A stretch of DNA of 15,248 nucleotides from the NCBI GenBank assembly GCA_017437925.1, contig JAFRWQ010000115.1:1-15248 (forward strand). The letters are read 5' to 3'. Both the position numbers and the translations under genes were made by a program. How positions within the stretch are numbered: position 1 is the first letter of the stretch; each line of letters opens with the position of its first letter. The notes below the pieces were generated by a model. The model worked only from the letters and a program-made list of their open reading frames with translations, was not told the origin of the DNA and searched no databases. This DNA is from Bacillota bacterium. GTDB taxonomy: Bacteria; Bacillota_A; Clostridia; Peptostreptococcales; Anaerovoracaceae. Shown piece by piece: positions 6,452 to 14,245 of this stretch.

Positions 6452-6468
6452 AAAAAGCAAATACTACA
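6452..6468 (+). promoter_or_regulatory. Candidate operator copy 2
   Basis: AAAAAGCAAATACTACA, differing from copy 1 at one position. It covers about +3 to +19 of the predicted transcript, where a bound repressor would block initiation or clearance. Centre-to-centre distance to copy 1 is 116 bp, close to eleven helical turns, so both copies lie on the same DNA face. Confidence 0.55.
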
Positions 6469-6499
6469 TTCCCAAGCATGATAAAGGAGAAATGCAGCC

Positions 6500-7618
6500 A
6501 TGGGCAGGAAAACCGAGTTTTTATATCTCAACGAAAACGAAATGATACAGGCCGGAGTCCTCGACGTGGCCAGATGCGTCGACGTGGAGGAGGAGATCTT
6601 CGGCCTTCTCAGCAAGGGCGATTACGTGATGGGGGGCGACAGCCACAACTCCCACGGCATAATGATCAAATTCCCCAAGGAGAGCGAGTTCCCCAATATG
6701 CCGATCGACGCTCCCGACCGCCGCTTCATGGCGATGCCCGCCTATCTGGGCGGCCGCTTCAACGTCTGCGGCACCAAGTGGTACGGGTCCAACATCGTCA
6801 ACCCCCGGAGGGGCCTTCCCAGGTCTATATTGATGATGGTACTGAACGACCCCGACACCTGCGAACCCATAGCCTTCATGTCGGCCAACCTGGTGAGCTC
6901 GGTGCGCACCGGCTGCGTGCCCGGAGTCGCCGCGAGGCACCTGGCGAGAAAGGGCGCCGAGGTCTGCGCCTGCCTTGGAGCGGGACCCGTGGGCAAAGCC
7001 TGCTTCGACGGCATAATGGTCGGAGCGAAGGGCTTAAAAGAGCTGGTGGTCTACGACCTCTTTAAGGAAAAGGCCGAAGCCTTCGCAAACGAAGCCCACA
7101 TCAAGTACGGCATCAGCGCAAGGGCCGCCGACACCATGGAGGAAGCGGTAAAAGCCGGCGACATAGTGAGCGTCGCGGCTTCTTCCCTTGCCCCCATCAA
7201 GCTGAGCAACGACCTTCTCAAGGAAGGCTCCCTCATAATCTTCACCGGAAGAGGCAGCATAGACGAAGAGTACTTCACCTCGTCCAAGATCTTCTGGGAC
7301 AACGTGAAGATGCACGAGGACTACTACGCCGAACACCTGCTGCTGCCCGAAAACGAGCGCTTCATCAACGGCATAGGCGTTCAGATCTACCGCTTCATGT
7401 ACGAAGGAAAGCTCCCCGGCCTGGACAAGGCCGTTGGCCTGGGCGACGTGATACTGGGAAAGAACGAAGGCCGCACAAGCGAATCGGACCGCATATGCTT
7501 CATCACCGGCGGCATGCCCGTCTGGGATGTGGGCTGGTCCTACGAGGTCTTCCTCAACGCCAAGAAGATGGGCCTCGGGCAGACCCTCAAGATCTGGGAT
7601 TCCCCCTATCTGAACTGA
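6500..7618 (+). CDS. Ornithine cyclodeaminase / mu-crystallin family protein
   Basis: This 372-residue protein belongs to the NAD(P)-dependent OCD/mu-crystallin superfamily. Visible marks are RRFMAMPAYLGG (74-85), Lys93 in CGTKWYGSN at the catalytic-lysine region, SSVRTGCVPGVAARHLAR (133-150; equivalent of the family's RTAAxSAxA segment), the Rossmann motif GAGPVG (160-165), and FTGRGSID (248-255). It is longer than ordinary ornithine cyclodeaminase (about 320-350), with an extra N-terminal GGDSHNSHGIMIKFP segment. Proteins of this longer type are, as I recall, labelled tyramine oxidase subunit B in automatic annotation; that name rests on weak ground. Likely action is on an amino acid or amine imported by the adjacent permease. 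The start follows AAAGGAG (6483-6489). The next gene begins 1 bp after its stop, indicating translational coupling. Confidence 0.85.
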   Translation: MGRKTEFLYLNENEMIQAGVLDVARCVDVEEEIFGLLSKGDYVMGGDSHNSHGIMIKFPKESEFPNMPIDAPDRRFMAMPAYLGGRFNVCGTKWYGSNIVNPRRGLPRSILMMVLNDPDTCEPIAFMSANLVSSVRTGCVPGVAARHLARKGAEVCACLGAGPVGKACFDGIMVGAKGLKELVVYDLFKEKAEAFANEAHIKYGISARAADTMEEAVKAGDIVSVAASSLAPIKLSNDLLKEGSLIIFTGRGSIDEEYFTSSKIFWDNVKMHEDYYAEHLLLPENERFINGIGVQIYRFMYEGKLPGLDKAVGLGDVILGKNEGRTSESDRICFITGGMPVWDVGWSYEVFLNAKKMGLGQTLKIWDSPYLN

Positions 7619-7619
7619 C

Positions 7620-9038
7620 ATGGAACGCGCAAACAAAGGAAAACTCAAGACCATAGACTTCTTCTGCATAGGCTTCGGGGCCATAGTGGGAGTGGGCTGG
7701 GCAGTGTCCATCAACGGCTGGATGATCAATTCCGGCGGCCCGATCCCTGCCGCGGCCGGCTTCATGCTGACCCTGGTCATGACAGTGCCCATCGCCCTTA
7801 TGTACTGCGAGCTGGTGCCCATGTTCCCGGTGGCGGGAGGCGGCATGACCTTCGCCTGGGAGGCCTTCGGACGCTTCGCAGCCCTGATCTCGGGCTGGGC
7901 CGCCTTCGGAGCCTTCGTCTCGATACTTCCCTGGGAGGCCATACAGATCACAACGATGCTTGGCTACCTGTTTCCGGGGCTGGTGGCGGGGGAGCCCCTA
8001 TACACCGTGGCGGGCTCCGGAATATACCTGATCACCATAGTCATAGGCTCCGGGGTCTCGGTGCTGATGTACCTGATCAACATGAGGGGGCTTGCCGCTG
8101 CGGCGAAGGTCCAGAGGTTCCTCTGCATCTTCCTGGTCGCGACGGCCCTCATAGGGGGAGCCGCGGCGGTGCTCGGGGGAAGCCCCTCGAACCTTCTTCC
8201 GGTCTACGAGAATGTGGGGGGAAGCTCGACCCACAGCAGCTTCATGGGAGGGGTCCTGGCGATGCTGGCCGTCTCGTCCTTCTACATCGCAGGCTTTGAG
8301 ACCATACCCCAGGGGGTCGAGGAAGCGGGAGGCAGCATGACCTCGGTGGGCAAGACCGTCGTTTCGTCGGAGATACTCGCCTGCGTCTTCTACGCCCTGA
8401 TGCTCTTCTGCTTCGGCTCCGCCCTGCCCTGGAAGGAGCTCTGCGCCCTGCCCAAGCCGGTGGCGGCGGAGGCCTTCAGGGTGCTTTACGGAGGGGCTTT
8501 GGGAGAGCTGCTCTACTGGATGATAGTCCTGGGAGCCATCGCGGGCCTTCTCACCACCTGGAACAGTTTCTTCTCGGCCTCGGCCAACCTGCTGATGGCC
8601 ATGAGCAGGAACGGCCTGATGCCCAAGGCCTTCGCAAAGCAGAACGACAAGAACGTCGCCGTGAACAGCATGGCCCTCTGCTTCATACTTTCGCTGGTGG
8701 GACCCTTCCTGGGCATAGGACTCATCGACACGGTGACCAGCTTCTCGTCGACGGCTTACGTGCTGTCCTGGGCGATAACGTCGTACTGCGTGATACGCTT
8801 AAGGAAGACCAGGCCCGGCGCACCGCGGCCCTTCAAGCTGCCCGGCGGCATGGGGACTGCCCGCTTCGCGGCCCTCGCCTCGACCGCCGTGCTCCTGCTC
8901 CTCTTCATACCCGGAAACCCGACGTTCATAGGGCTTACGGCGGCCTCGGCCTTCGCCGTCTGGATGGCCGCAGGACTGGTCCTGGGGCTCATCGCCGCGG
9001 GACGGCCGGATGACGCAAGGCTTAAGGACAAGCGCTGA
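7620..9038 (+). CDS. APC family amino acid permease
   Basis: The 472-residue, strongly hydrophobic protein has about twelve predicted membrane segments. The first segment holds the broken-helix glycine motif GFGAIVGVGW (18-27), and YCELVPMFPVAGGGMTFAW (62-80) matches the APC family ExxxxFPxxGG pattern after segment 2. Length is typical of amino acid/polyamine/organocation transporters. Substrate cannot be assigned; the partner cyclodeaminase-like enzyme and the divergent gamma-glutamyl hydrolase point to an amino acid, amine or gamma-glutamyl derivative. There is only 1 bp between the previous stop and this ATG and no clear ribosome site of its own, so translation is probably coupled. The operon ends at the terminator 9077-9110. 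Confidence 0.92.
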   Translation: MERANKGKLKTIDFFCIGFGAIVGVGWAVSINGWMINSGGPIPAAAGFMLTLVMTVPIALMYCELVPMFPVAGGGMTFAWEAFGRFAALISGWAAFGAFVSILPWEAIQITTMLGYLFPGLVAGEPLYTVAGSGIYLITIVIGSGVSVLMYLINMRGLAAAAKVQRFLCIFLVATALIGGAAAVLGGSPSNLLPVYENVGGSSTHSSFMGGVLAMLAVSSFYIAGFETIPQGVEEAGGSMTSVGKTVVSSEILACVFYALMLFCFGSALPWKELCALPKPVAAEAFRVLYGGALGELLYWMIVLGAIAGLLTTWNSFFSASANLLMAMSRNGLMPKAFAKQNDKNVAVNSMALCFILSLVGPFLGIGLIDTVTSFSSTAYVLSWAITSYCVIRLRKTRPGAPRPFKLPGGMGTARFAALASTAVLLLLFIPGNPTFIGLTAASAFAVWMAAGLVLGLIAAGRPDDARLKDKR

Positions 9039-9076
9039 AAAGCCCAGGACGCGGCCGGATCGCCTATCAACAGACC

Positions 9077-9110
9077 AAAAGCTCCCTTTTTCAAAGAAGG
9101 GAGCTTTTTT
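9077..9110 (+). terminator. Terminator of the cyclodeaminase-like/permease operon
   Basis: Stem AAAAGCTCCCTT (9077-9088)/AAGGGAGCTTTT (9097-9108), 8-nt loop, then T to 9110. It lies 38 bp past the permease stop codon. The A-run on the left side would give a weak T-run on the other strand too. Confidence 0.92.
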
Positions 9111-9170
9111 ATGTTTTATACGGGCTTTAATTGTATTCTTTCAAGATATTTACGGCGGTTCTCCATGCGA

Positions 9171-9200
9171 TTGCATTAAAGCCTCTTTGCGTGTTAATAT
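9171..9200 (+). promoter_or_regulatory. Candidate pepV promoter
   Basis: TTGCAT (9171-9176), 18-bp spacer, TAATAT (9195-9200). Predicted start near 9207, 45 nt before the pepV ATG. It follows the upstream terminator, consistent with independent transcription. Confidence 0.5.
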
Positions 9201-9223
9201 TAAGTGTTCGGTATTTCAGCGGA

Positions 9224-9240
9224 TCCGGCTTCGGGCCGGA
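9224..9240 (+). other. Hairpin abutting the pepV ribosome binding site
   Basis: TCCGGC (9224-9229)/GCCGGA (9235-9240) with loop TTCGG forms a 6-bp GC-rich stem directly before AAGGAG (9241-9246). It does not cover the ribosome site but stacks beside it. It may help keep the site open or protect the 5' end; that is inference. Confidence 0.4.
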
Positions 9241-9251
9241 AAGGAGAACCA

Positions 9252-10649
9252 ATGTATCGCGAGCAGATAGACAGATTTTTTGAAGAGAATAAAGAGAACA
9301 TGCTTTCCGATCTGGAAAGACTGGTCAATATCAGGAGCGTCCGCGAGGAGGCCAAAGAGGGCAAGCCCTTCGGTGAGGGCCCCGCGAAGGTGCTGGCCGA
9401 GGCTGTCAAGGTCATAGCTGAGCACAGCCTTAATGTTAAGAATTTCGACAATTACGTGGTGACCGCGGAAGCGGGTCCCCAGCCCGCCGAGCTGGGCATA
9501 CTGGCCCATCTGGACGTGGTCCCCGAGGGCAAGGGCTGGGAGACCGACCCGTATAAGATGGTGAGGAAGGACGGCTTCATCTACGGCCGCGGAGTAAGCG
9601 ACGACAAGGGTCCCGCCATTGCGGGCCTCTACGCGATCCTGGCGGCTCAGAAGATAGCAAGCTTTAAGAAGGGCGTCCGCCTGATACTGGGCAGCGCCGA
9701 GGAGACCGGAAGCGAAGACCTGAGGGCCTACTTCAAGATGGAGGCGGCTCCCCCCTTCAGCTTCTCGCCCGACGCCAGCTACCCCGTCATCAACATCGAA
9801 AAGGGAGGCCACGGCCCCGTCTTCTCCATGAAGTGGGAGAAGAGCTGCGCCGTCCCCAGGGTCAGCTCGCTCCACGGCGAAAAGACCGCCAACATCGTGC
9901 CCATGGAGTCGGAAGCGGACGTGACCGGCCTTAAAGCCTCCGATATCAAGGCTCTCGCCGAAAAGACCGAAGAGAAGACCGGAGTTAAGTTCACTCTGAG
10001 CGACACCGAAGCCGGTGTACATATCCTGGCCGTCGGGCTATCCGCCCACGCCTCCACCCCGGAGCTGGGAAAGAACGCCCTGCAGGCCATGCTGGAGCTG
10101 CTGACCGCCCTGCCTCTTGCGGATCTTCCCTCGGCCAAGGCGCTTAAGGATCTCAACCGCCTCTTCCCCTACGGCGACTATAACGGCAAGTCCCTGGGCA
10201 TCGCCCAGGAGGACGAGCTTTCCGGAAAGCTCACCTTAAACTTCAGCATCTGCGACCTCGACGAAGAAGGCTTTACCGCCAGATACGACAGCCGCTGCCC
10301 GCTCTGCGCAACCAAGGAGAACGTGGCCGACGTGGTCGAAAAGGCCTTCACAGCCTGCGGCTTTGAGCTGGCGAGAAACGTCATGAGACCGCCCCACCAC
10401 GTGCCCGAGGAGCTGCCCTTCGTCCAGACCCTGCTCAGGGTCTACGAGGACTACACCGGCGAAAAGGGCGAGTGCATCGCCATAGGCGGCGGCACCTACG
10501 CCCACAGCATCGAGGGCAGCGTCGCCTTCGGCTGCGAGATGCCCGGCCACGAGTACCACATCCACGGCGCCAACGAGGTCAACTCCATCGACGAGCTGCT
10601 GCTGGGCGCAAAGATGTTCACCCAGATAATCCTGGATATGTGCTGCTAG
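9252..10649 (+). CDS. pepV: PepV-type dipeptidase (M20 family)
   Basis: The 465-residue zinc peptidase cleaves dipeptides in the cytosol. M20 metal-site residues are visible: His86 in LAHLDVVPEG, Asp117 in YGRGVSDDKGP, Glu150 (catalytic base) and Glu151 in GSAEETGSED, Asp174 in FSPDASYP, and His438 in EYHIHGANE. YGRGVSDDKGP and FSPDASYPVINIEKG are hallmarks of the PepV branch, whose length is about 465-470. The open frame extends 16 codons upstream to 9204, but the start at 9252 is chosen: AAGGAG lies 5 nt before it, the family N-terminus begins here, and the upstream ATG sits at the predicted transcript start. It has its own promoter and terminator. It would supply free amino acids to the neighbouring catabolic genes. 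Confidence 0.94.
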   Translation: MYREQIDRFFEENKENMLSDLERLVNIRSVREEAKEGKPFGEGPAKVLAEAVKVIAEHSLNVKNFDNYVVTAEAGPQPAELGILAHLDVVPEGKGWETDPYKMVRKDGFIYGRGVSDDKGPAIAGLYAILAAQKIASFKKGVRLILGSAEETGSEDLRAYFKMEAAPPFSFSPDASYPVINIEKGGHGPVFSMKWEKSCAVPRVSSLHGEKTANIVPMESEADVTGLKASDIKALAEKTEEKTGVKFTLSDTEAGVHILAVGLSAHASTPELGKNALQAMLELLTALPLADLPSAKALKDLNRLFPYGDYNGKSLGIAQEDELSGKLTLNFSICDLDEEGFTARYDSRCPLCATKENVADVVEKAFTACGFELARNVMRPPHHVPEELPFVQTLLRVYEDYTGEKGECIAIGGGTYAHSIEGSVAFGCEMPGHEYHIHGANEVNSIDELLLGAKMFTQIILDMCC

Positions 10650-10668
10650 ATCATCGGCGTCAACGTAT

Positions 10669-10700
10669 AAGGGCGGGGAAATTTCCCCGCTCTTGTTTTT
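10669..10700 (+). terminator. pepV terminator
   Basis: AAGGGCGGGGAAATTTCCCCGCTCTT forms a palindromic stem (one G-T wobble) followed by G and five T. It is 20 bp past the pepV stop codon. Confidence 0.9.
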
Positions 10701-10702
10701 AT

Positions 10703-10731
10703 TTGGATTTTTGGCTTTTCAGTGGTACAAT
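10703..10731 (+). promoter_or_regulatory. Promoter of the MFS transporter gene
   Basis: TTGGAT (10703-10708), 17-bp spacer, TACAAT (10726-10731). Predicted start near 10738, about 35 nt before the chosen ATG. This rules out an in-frame upstream ATG at 10722. Confidence 0.65.
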
Positions 10732-10772
10732 ATGCGCCGGGTAATGATCGTTTTCGGAAGGAGTCCGTCCGT

Positions 10773-11972
10773 ATGCAGAAGCACAAGCTGCCGACACTGT
10801 TCTTCATGATGATAGTGCTGTACAACCTCGCCAGCGGCTTCGTCCACCCCGTGACCCCGACTCTCGTGGTCGAAAGGGGGCTGGACAGCCAGTGGTTCGG
10901 CTACGCCATGTCCGCGGTGTCGGTCGGAAGCTTCCTCGTGGCGCCCTTCTGGGGAAAGCTCTGCAACTACATTCCCACCAAAAGGATAACCGTGCTGGGA
11001 CTTCTCGGCTACGGCTTCGGCCAGTTCCTGATGATGAACGCCTATTCGGGTCCGATGCTTATGCTGGGAAGGGTGGTCGCGGGGCTACTCTCCTGCGGAT
11101 CCACCGTGGCGATAATGAACTACATCATCGCAGTCAGCGACGGGGAGCACCGGGGCATATACCTGACCTTCTACGCCACGTCCCAGAGCGTGAGCAACGC
11201 CGCGGGCTACTTCGTCGGAGGCTTTCTTGGGATAAGGTCCATACTGATACCCTTCTATGCCCAGTTCGTAATGCTTATAATCGCAGCTTCCCTTGCGGCG
11301 GCGTCCATGGAGGACGATACCCCCTACAAGCTCAAGCCCGATCACGGCCTCAACTTCCGCGAGGTCAACCCCTTCAGCGCGTTTCTTGACGCCAGGGACT
11401 TCATGACCCCGCTTCTTGGAATATTCTTCGCCTCGTCCATCCTCTTATCCATAGGGATGACCTGCTACGATACGGGCTTTACCTATTACATCAAGGACCA
11501 CTTCCACCTGGGGTCCCAGTACAACGGCATGGTGAAGGCCGCCGTCGCGGCGCTGAGCATGGCGGCGAACAGCCTTCTGACTTCAAGGCTCATCAGGAGG
11601 AGCGACATCAACCTGTCGATATTCCCGGTGATCGTAAGCTCCGCCGTCATGACGGTCGCGGCCAACTTCTTCCTCAACGCCATGCTTCCCATGTCGGTCT
11701 TCTCGGTGCTCTTCTCGGTCTCGACGGTCATGCTCCTCACCCTGCTCCAGAACATCTGCGTGCAGCACGGAAGCGAGCGCACCAGGAACAGCCTTATGGG
11801 CTTCTTCCAGGGCATCAGGTCTTTGGGCAGCATGATAGGAGCCTTCCTCGAGGCTAGGCTCTACGCCGCCTCGCCCGATCACAATTTCCGCTTCGCCGCC
11901 GGGATACTGCTTCTGGCAGCCGGGCTCTGCTTTGCCTACGTCAGGATGTACAAAAGATCAAGGATAAAGTAA
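10773..11972 (+). CDS. Major facilitator superfamily transporter
   Basis: The 399-residue protein has about twelve predicted membrane segments in two halves, separated by a charged loop around MEDDTPYKLKPDHGLNFREVN. The cytoplasmic loop between segments 2 and 3 (FWGKLCNYIPTKRITVLGLL) holds the usual MFS motif A position in degenerate form (GKLxxxxxxKR instead of GxLaDrxGRR). LMLGRVVAGLLSCG resembles the segment 4 motif. Length is typical. The substrate cannot be told; drug, sugar or peptide/amino acid carriers are all possible. The start at 10773 follows GGAAGGAG 9 nt upstream and fits the promoter. The gene is monocistronic, with a terminator at 12055-12081. No local regulator is adjacent on its strand. 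Confidence 0.9.
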   Translation: MQKHKLPTLFFMMIVLYNLASGFVHPVTPTLVVERGLDSQWFGYAMSAVSVGSFLVAPFWGKLCNYIPTKRITVLGLLGYGFGQFLMMNAYSGPMLMLGRVVAGLLSCGSTVAIMNYIIAVSDGEHRGIYLTFYATSQSVSNAAGYFVGGFLGIRSILIPFYAQFVMLIIAASLAAASMEDDTPYKLKPDHGLNFREVNPFSAFLDARDFMTPLLGIFFASSILLSIGMTCYDTGFTYYIKDHFHLGSQYNGMVKAAVAALSMAANSLLTSRLIRRSDINLSIFPVIVSSAVMTVAANFFLNAMLPMSVFSVLFSVSTVMLLTLLQNICVQHGSERTRNSLMGFFQGIRSLGSMIGAFLEARLYAASPDHNFRFAAGILLLAAGLCFAYVRMYKRSRIK

Positions 11973-12054
11973 GCGCGGGGGCTCAGGGGGCGGATGGGGT
12001 CCTGCGCGGCCTGCCGAAAGGATCTCGAAAAGTTTAAAACAAGCCGAATACGGC

Positions 12055-12081
12055 AAAAGGACGGCGCGGGCCGTCCTTTTT
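12055..12081. terminator. Bidirectional intrinsic terminator between the MFS and J-domain genes
   Basis: AAAAGGACGGC (12055-12065)/GCCGTCCTTTT (12070-12080), perfect 11-bp stem with a GCGG loop. T-runs lie on both strands (five T on plus, four on minus). It can end the MFS transcript (82 bp past its stop) and the convergent J-domain gene (59 bp past its stop). Confidence 0.88.
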
Positions 12082-12139
12082 GCTGAGAGTTGTATAGAGA
12101 TTCGAAATGAAAGAGTTATATGCTTTTTTCGCCGTGGGA

Positions 12140-12745
12140 TCAGAGCCTCATCAGGCCGAAGAGTATGGCCATCACGAGCCTCAGGAGGCTGGTCCAGAAG
12201 ATGAAGCTCAGAAGGCCTCTGAGAAGGCCTCTTCCCAGGCTGCGCCTGAAGGTCCGGGGCCTGCCGCAGGGGTCATTGCAGCCGTAGACTCCGCTCTCGG
12301 AGCTGTCGCTGCCGTCCCCCTGCCCGGTCGGGGCTCCTCCGTGGTAGCTGTAGAAGACGCCGAAGGGTCCGAAGCCGAAGAAGCTGAAGCCTTCGCCGCG
12401 CCCCGCGTAGGGGTTTCCGGAGGACTCGTAGGGGTCTCCGCCGTAGGGGCTGCCGCCGGCGCCGTAGTAGCCGCCGAAGGGACCGTAGTAGCGGGCGTAG
12501 GGGTTCTGTCCGTGGCCTGAAGCCGCCGGCTCATCGTAGGCTCCGGCCTTGTAGTTCCTCAGCTTTTCGGGGTCGCTCAATATGTCGTAGGCCTCGTTCA
12601 GGCGGTTCATCTTGAGCTGGGCGTCCGGGTCGTCCGGATGAAGATCCGGATGATATTCCTTGGCCTTCTGCCTGTAGGCCTTCTTGATTTCTTCCCGGCT
12701 TGCGGTCTGTGAGACGCCGAGCACCTGATAGGGATCGTAAGTCAT
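12140..12745 (-). CDS. J-domain (DnaJ-like) protein with C-terminal membrane segment
   Basis: The 201-residue protein has an N-terminal J-domain (residues 3-67): DPYQVLGVSQTASREEIKKA, HPD at 32-34, and LNEAYDILSDPEKLRNY. J-domains stimulate the ATPase of a DnaK/Hsp70 partner through HPD. After it comes a Gly/Tyr/Pro-rich linker (about 75-150, many GGYYG and NPYA-like units). A hydrophobic stretch at about 174-199 (LLRGLLSFIFWTSLLRLVMA) could be a single membrane anchor or hairpin. The zinc-finger and C-terminal substrate-binding domains of classical DnaJ are absent, so it is a type III J-protein. It probably recruits DnaK to the membrane; this is inference. The start follows AAAGGAGG about 11 nt upstream; an upstream ATG is blocked by an in-frame stop. 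It is convergent with the MFS gene. Confidence 0.9.
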   Translation of the reverse strand: MTYDPYQVLGVSQTASREEIKKAYRQKAKEYHPDLHPDDPDAQLKMNRLNEAYDILSDPEKLRNYKAGAYDEPAASGHGQNPYARYYGPFGGYYGAGGSPYGGDPYESSGNPYAGRGEGFSFFGFGPFGVFYSYHGGAPTGQGDGSDSSESGVYGCNDPCGRPRTFRRSLGRGLLRGLLSFIFWTSLLRLVMAILFGLMRL

Positions 12746-12824
12746 CGCATCATCAGCCTCCTTTCGCGGTTCTTGCGGAAAACGGCGGACCGTTCGGAGG
12801 GCTTTCCCCTGCTGTCACGGCTGC

Positions 12825-12830
12825 AGTATA
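12825..12830 (-). promoter_or_regulatory. Possible -10 box of the J-domain gene
   Basis: TATACT on the minus strand (rc of 12825-12830). The nearest good -35, TTGATA (rc of 12851-12856), is 20 bp away, longer than usual, so the assignment is weak. It would give a leader of about 75 nt. The remaining intergenic DNA to 12956 shows no other clear signal, and no terminator is visible after the M20 hydrolase stop. Confidence 0.3.
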
Positions 12831-12956
12831 GGCCGCGGACGTGTGGGATATATCAACGTTAGGTGTAGTTTCGGTGTACCGGGGAGCTTTTCTGCGCAGG
12901 CGTCCTGTCCGCTTTTTCATCGGAAGGGCTGCCGCCGGAGCTTCGCCGCTGTTTCG

Positions 12957-14210
12957 CTAAAGCTTCTTCTCTCCGTTCAGGGCCTCGATGGTGTCGTAAA
13001 GCACGCAGACCGCTTCGGCGAGGTACTTCTCGTCGGCCTTTTCCTCGGGGCAGTGGGACCTTCCGCCTATGCTGGGGACGAAGATCATCGCAGCGGGGGC
13101 CAGCTGGGCGAAGATCTGGGCGTCGTGACCGGCTCCGCTGGGAAGGTGCATGGAGCTGAAGCCGTACTTTTCGCAGCTCTTTTCAATGTGGGCCTTGAGG
13201 CCTTCGTCCATCAGGGTGGGCCAGTCTATCATCTTCTCGTTGATGACGCTGTCTATGCCCATCTCCTCTTTGATGGCGGCCAGGTCGCTCCTGATGCCGT
13301 CGTACATGATGTTTATGTTTTCCCTGACCGTGCTTCTGAAGTCTATCCAGACGGAGGCCTTGGCGCAGACTATGTTGACTATGCCCGGCTCGACCGTCAT
13401 GCGGCCTACGGTGGTAACTGAATTTTCAAGGGTCTTGGCCCTTCCCGTAACGCTTGTTATGAGACGGGCGGCAGCCTGCATGGCGTCGGCCCTCATGTTC
13501 ATGGGGGTGGTGCCGGCGTGGTCCGCCCTTCCGAAGAGCTCGACCATTACCCTGTGGGTGCCGGTGATGGCGTCGACTATTCCGATGTCGATGCCGGCGT
13601 TCTCAAGGACCGGACCCTGCTCGCAGTGGACCTCGAAGACCGCCGCTATGTCGGTCCTGGGCTTTTGGGGGAGCTTGTCGGGATCGTAGCCGGCTGCCCT
13701 CATGGCCTCCGCTATGCTGATCCCGTCCTTATCCCTGTCCTTTTCGCAGTATTCGGGGGTCACCTTGCCGCAGGCGGCCATGGAGCTGAAGAAGCCGGAG
13801 CTGAAGCGGGAGCCCTCCTCGTCGTTGGTCGCCATGACCTCGAGGCTGTAGTAGGGCTTTCTGCCGGAGGCCAGCATGAGCTTCGCGGTCTCTATGCCCG
13901 ATACCACTCCCGCCATGCCGTCGTAGGCTCCGCCGTGCATCACGGTGTCGTAGTGGGACTCCACCAGTATGCAGCGGGAGATCTCGCCCTCTATCCTTCC
14001 GACGACGGCTCCGCTCTCGTCGCGGCGGGTCTTAAGCCCCGCGTCCTTCATCAGGCCTTCGATGTGGGCCAGGGCCTGCATGGCTTCTTCGGTAAAGGGG
14101 AAGCGGGTTATGCCCTTCCCCGGGGTGGAATTGTACCTGGAAACGTCATTAAGGTCTTTCGCCATGCGCTCAGCCATGAGGGAGCGGGCTTTTTCGTCGA
14201 TTCTGTCCAT
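12957..14210 (-). CDS. M20 family amidohydrolase, N-carbamoyl-L-amino-acid hydrolase / allantoate amidohydrolase type
   Basis: The 417-residue zinc amidohydrolase shows the complete pattern of the carbamoylase/ureidopropionase/allantoate hydrolase group: ESHYDTVMHGGAYDGMAG (His86, Asp97), NDEEGSRF (Glu131 base, Glu132 ligand), EVHCEQGPVLE (His195), GRADHAGTTPM (228-237, dimer-domain substrate contacts), SGAGHDAQIFA (358-368), and FVPSIGGRSHCPEE (377-390, His386). Members hydrolyse carbamoyl or ureido groups, releasing ammonia and carbon dioxide, in pyrimidine, purine or hydantoin breakdown. The exact substrate is open. The open frame continues upstream to 14447 with low-complexity Arg-rich residues that are a shadow of the TetR gene. 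The start at 14210 is fixed by AAGGAG 5 nt before it. It follows the TetR gene by 35 bp on the same strand, so it is probably under that repressor. Confidence 0.92.
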   Translation of the reverse strand: MDRIDEKARSLMAERMAKDLNDVSRYNSTPGKGITRFPFTEEAMQALAHIEGLMKDAGLKTRRDESGAVVGRIEGEISRCILVESHYDTVMHGGAYDGMAGVVSGIETAKLMLASGRKPYYSLEVMATNDEEGSRFSSGFFSSMAACGKVTPEYCEKDRDKDGISIAEAMRAAGYDPDKLPQKPRTDIAAVFEVHCEQGPVLENAGIDIGIVDAITGTHRVMVELFGRADHAGTTPMNMRADAMQAAARLITSVTGRAKTLENSVTTVGRMTVEPGIVNIVCAKASVWIDFRSTVRENINIMYDGIRSDLAAIKEEMGIDSVINEKMIDWPTLMDEGLKAHIEKSCEKYGFSSMHLPSGAGHDAQIFAQLAPAAMIFVPSIGGRSHCPEEKADEKYLAEAVCVLYDTIEALNGEKKL

Positions 14211-14245
14211 TTTTACTCCTTCGTCCCGGGGCTGTCCGGGCTTTC

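Noticed and set aside
6478..6499. Upstream ATG at 6478 as start for the cyclodeaminase-like gene
   Set aside because: It is in a different frame and lies before the AAAGGAG at 6483-6489 that serves the ATG at 6500.
11974..12000. G-quadruplex after the MFS gene
   Set aside because: Only three runs of three or more G are present (GGGGG, GGGGG, GGGG), one short of a standard quadruplex.
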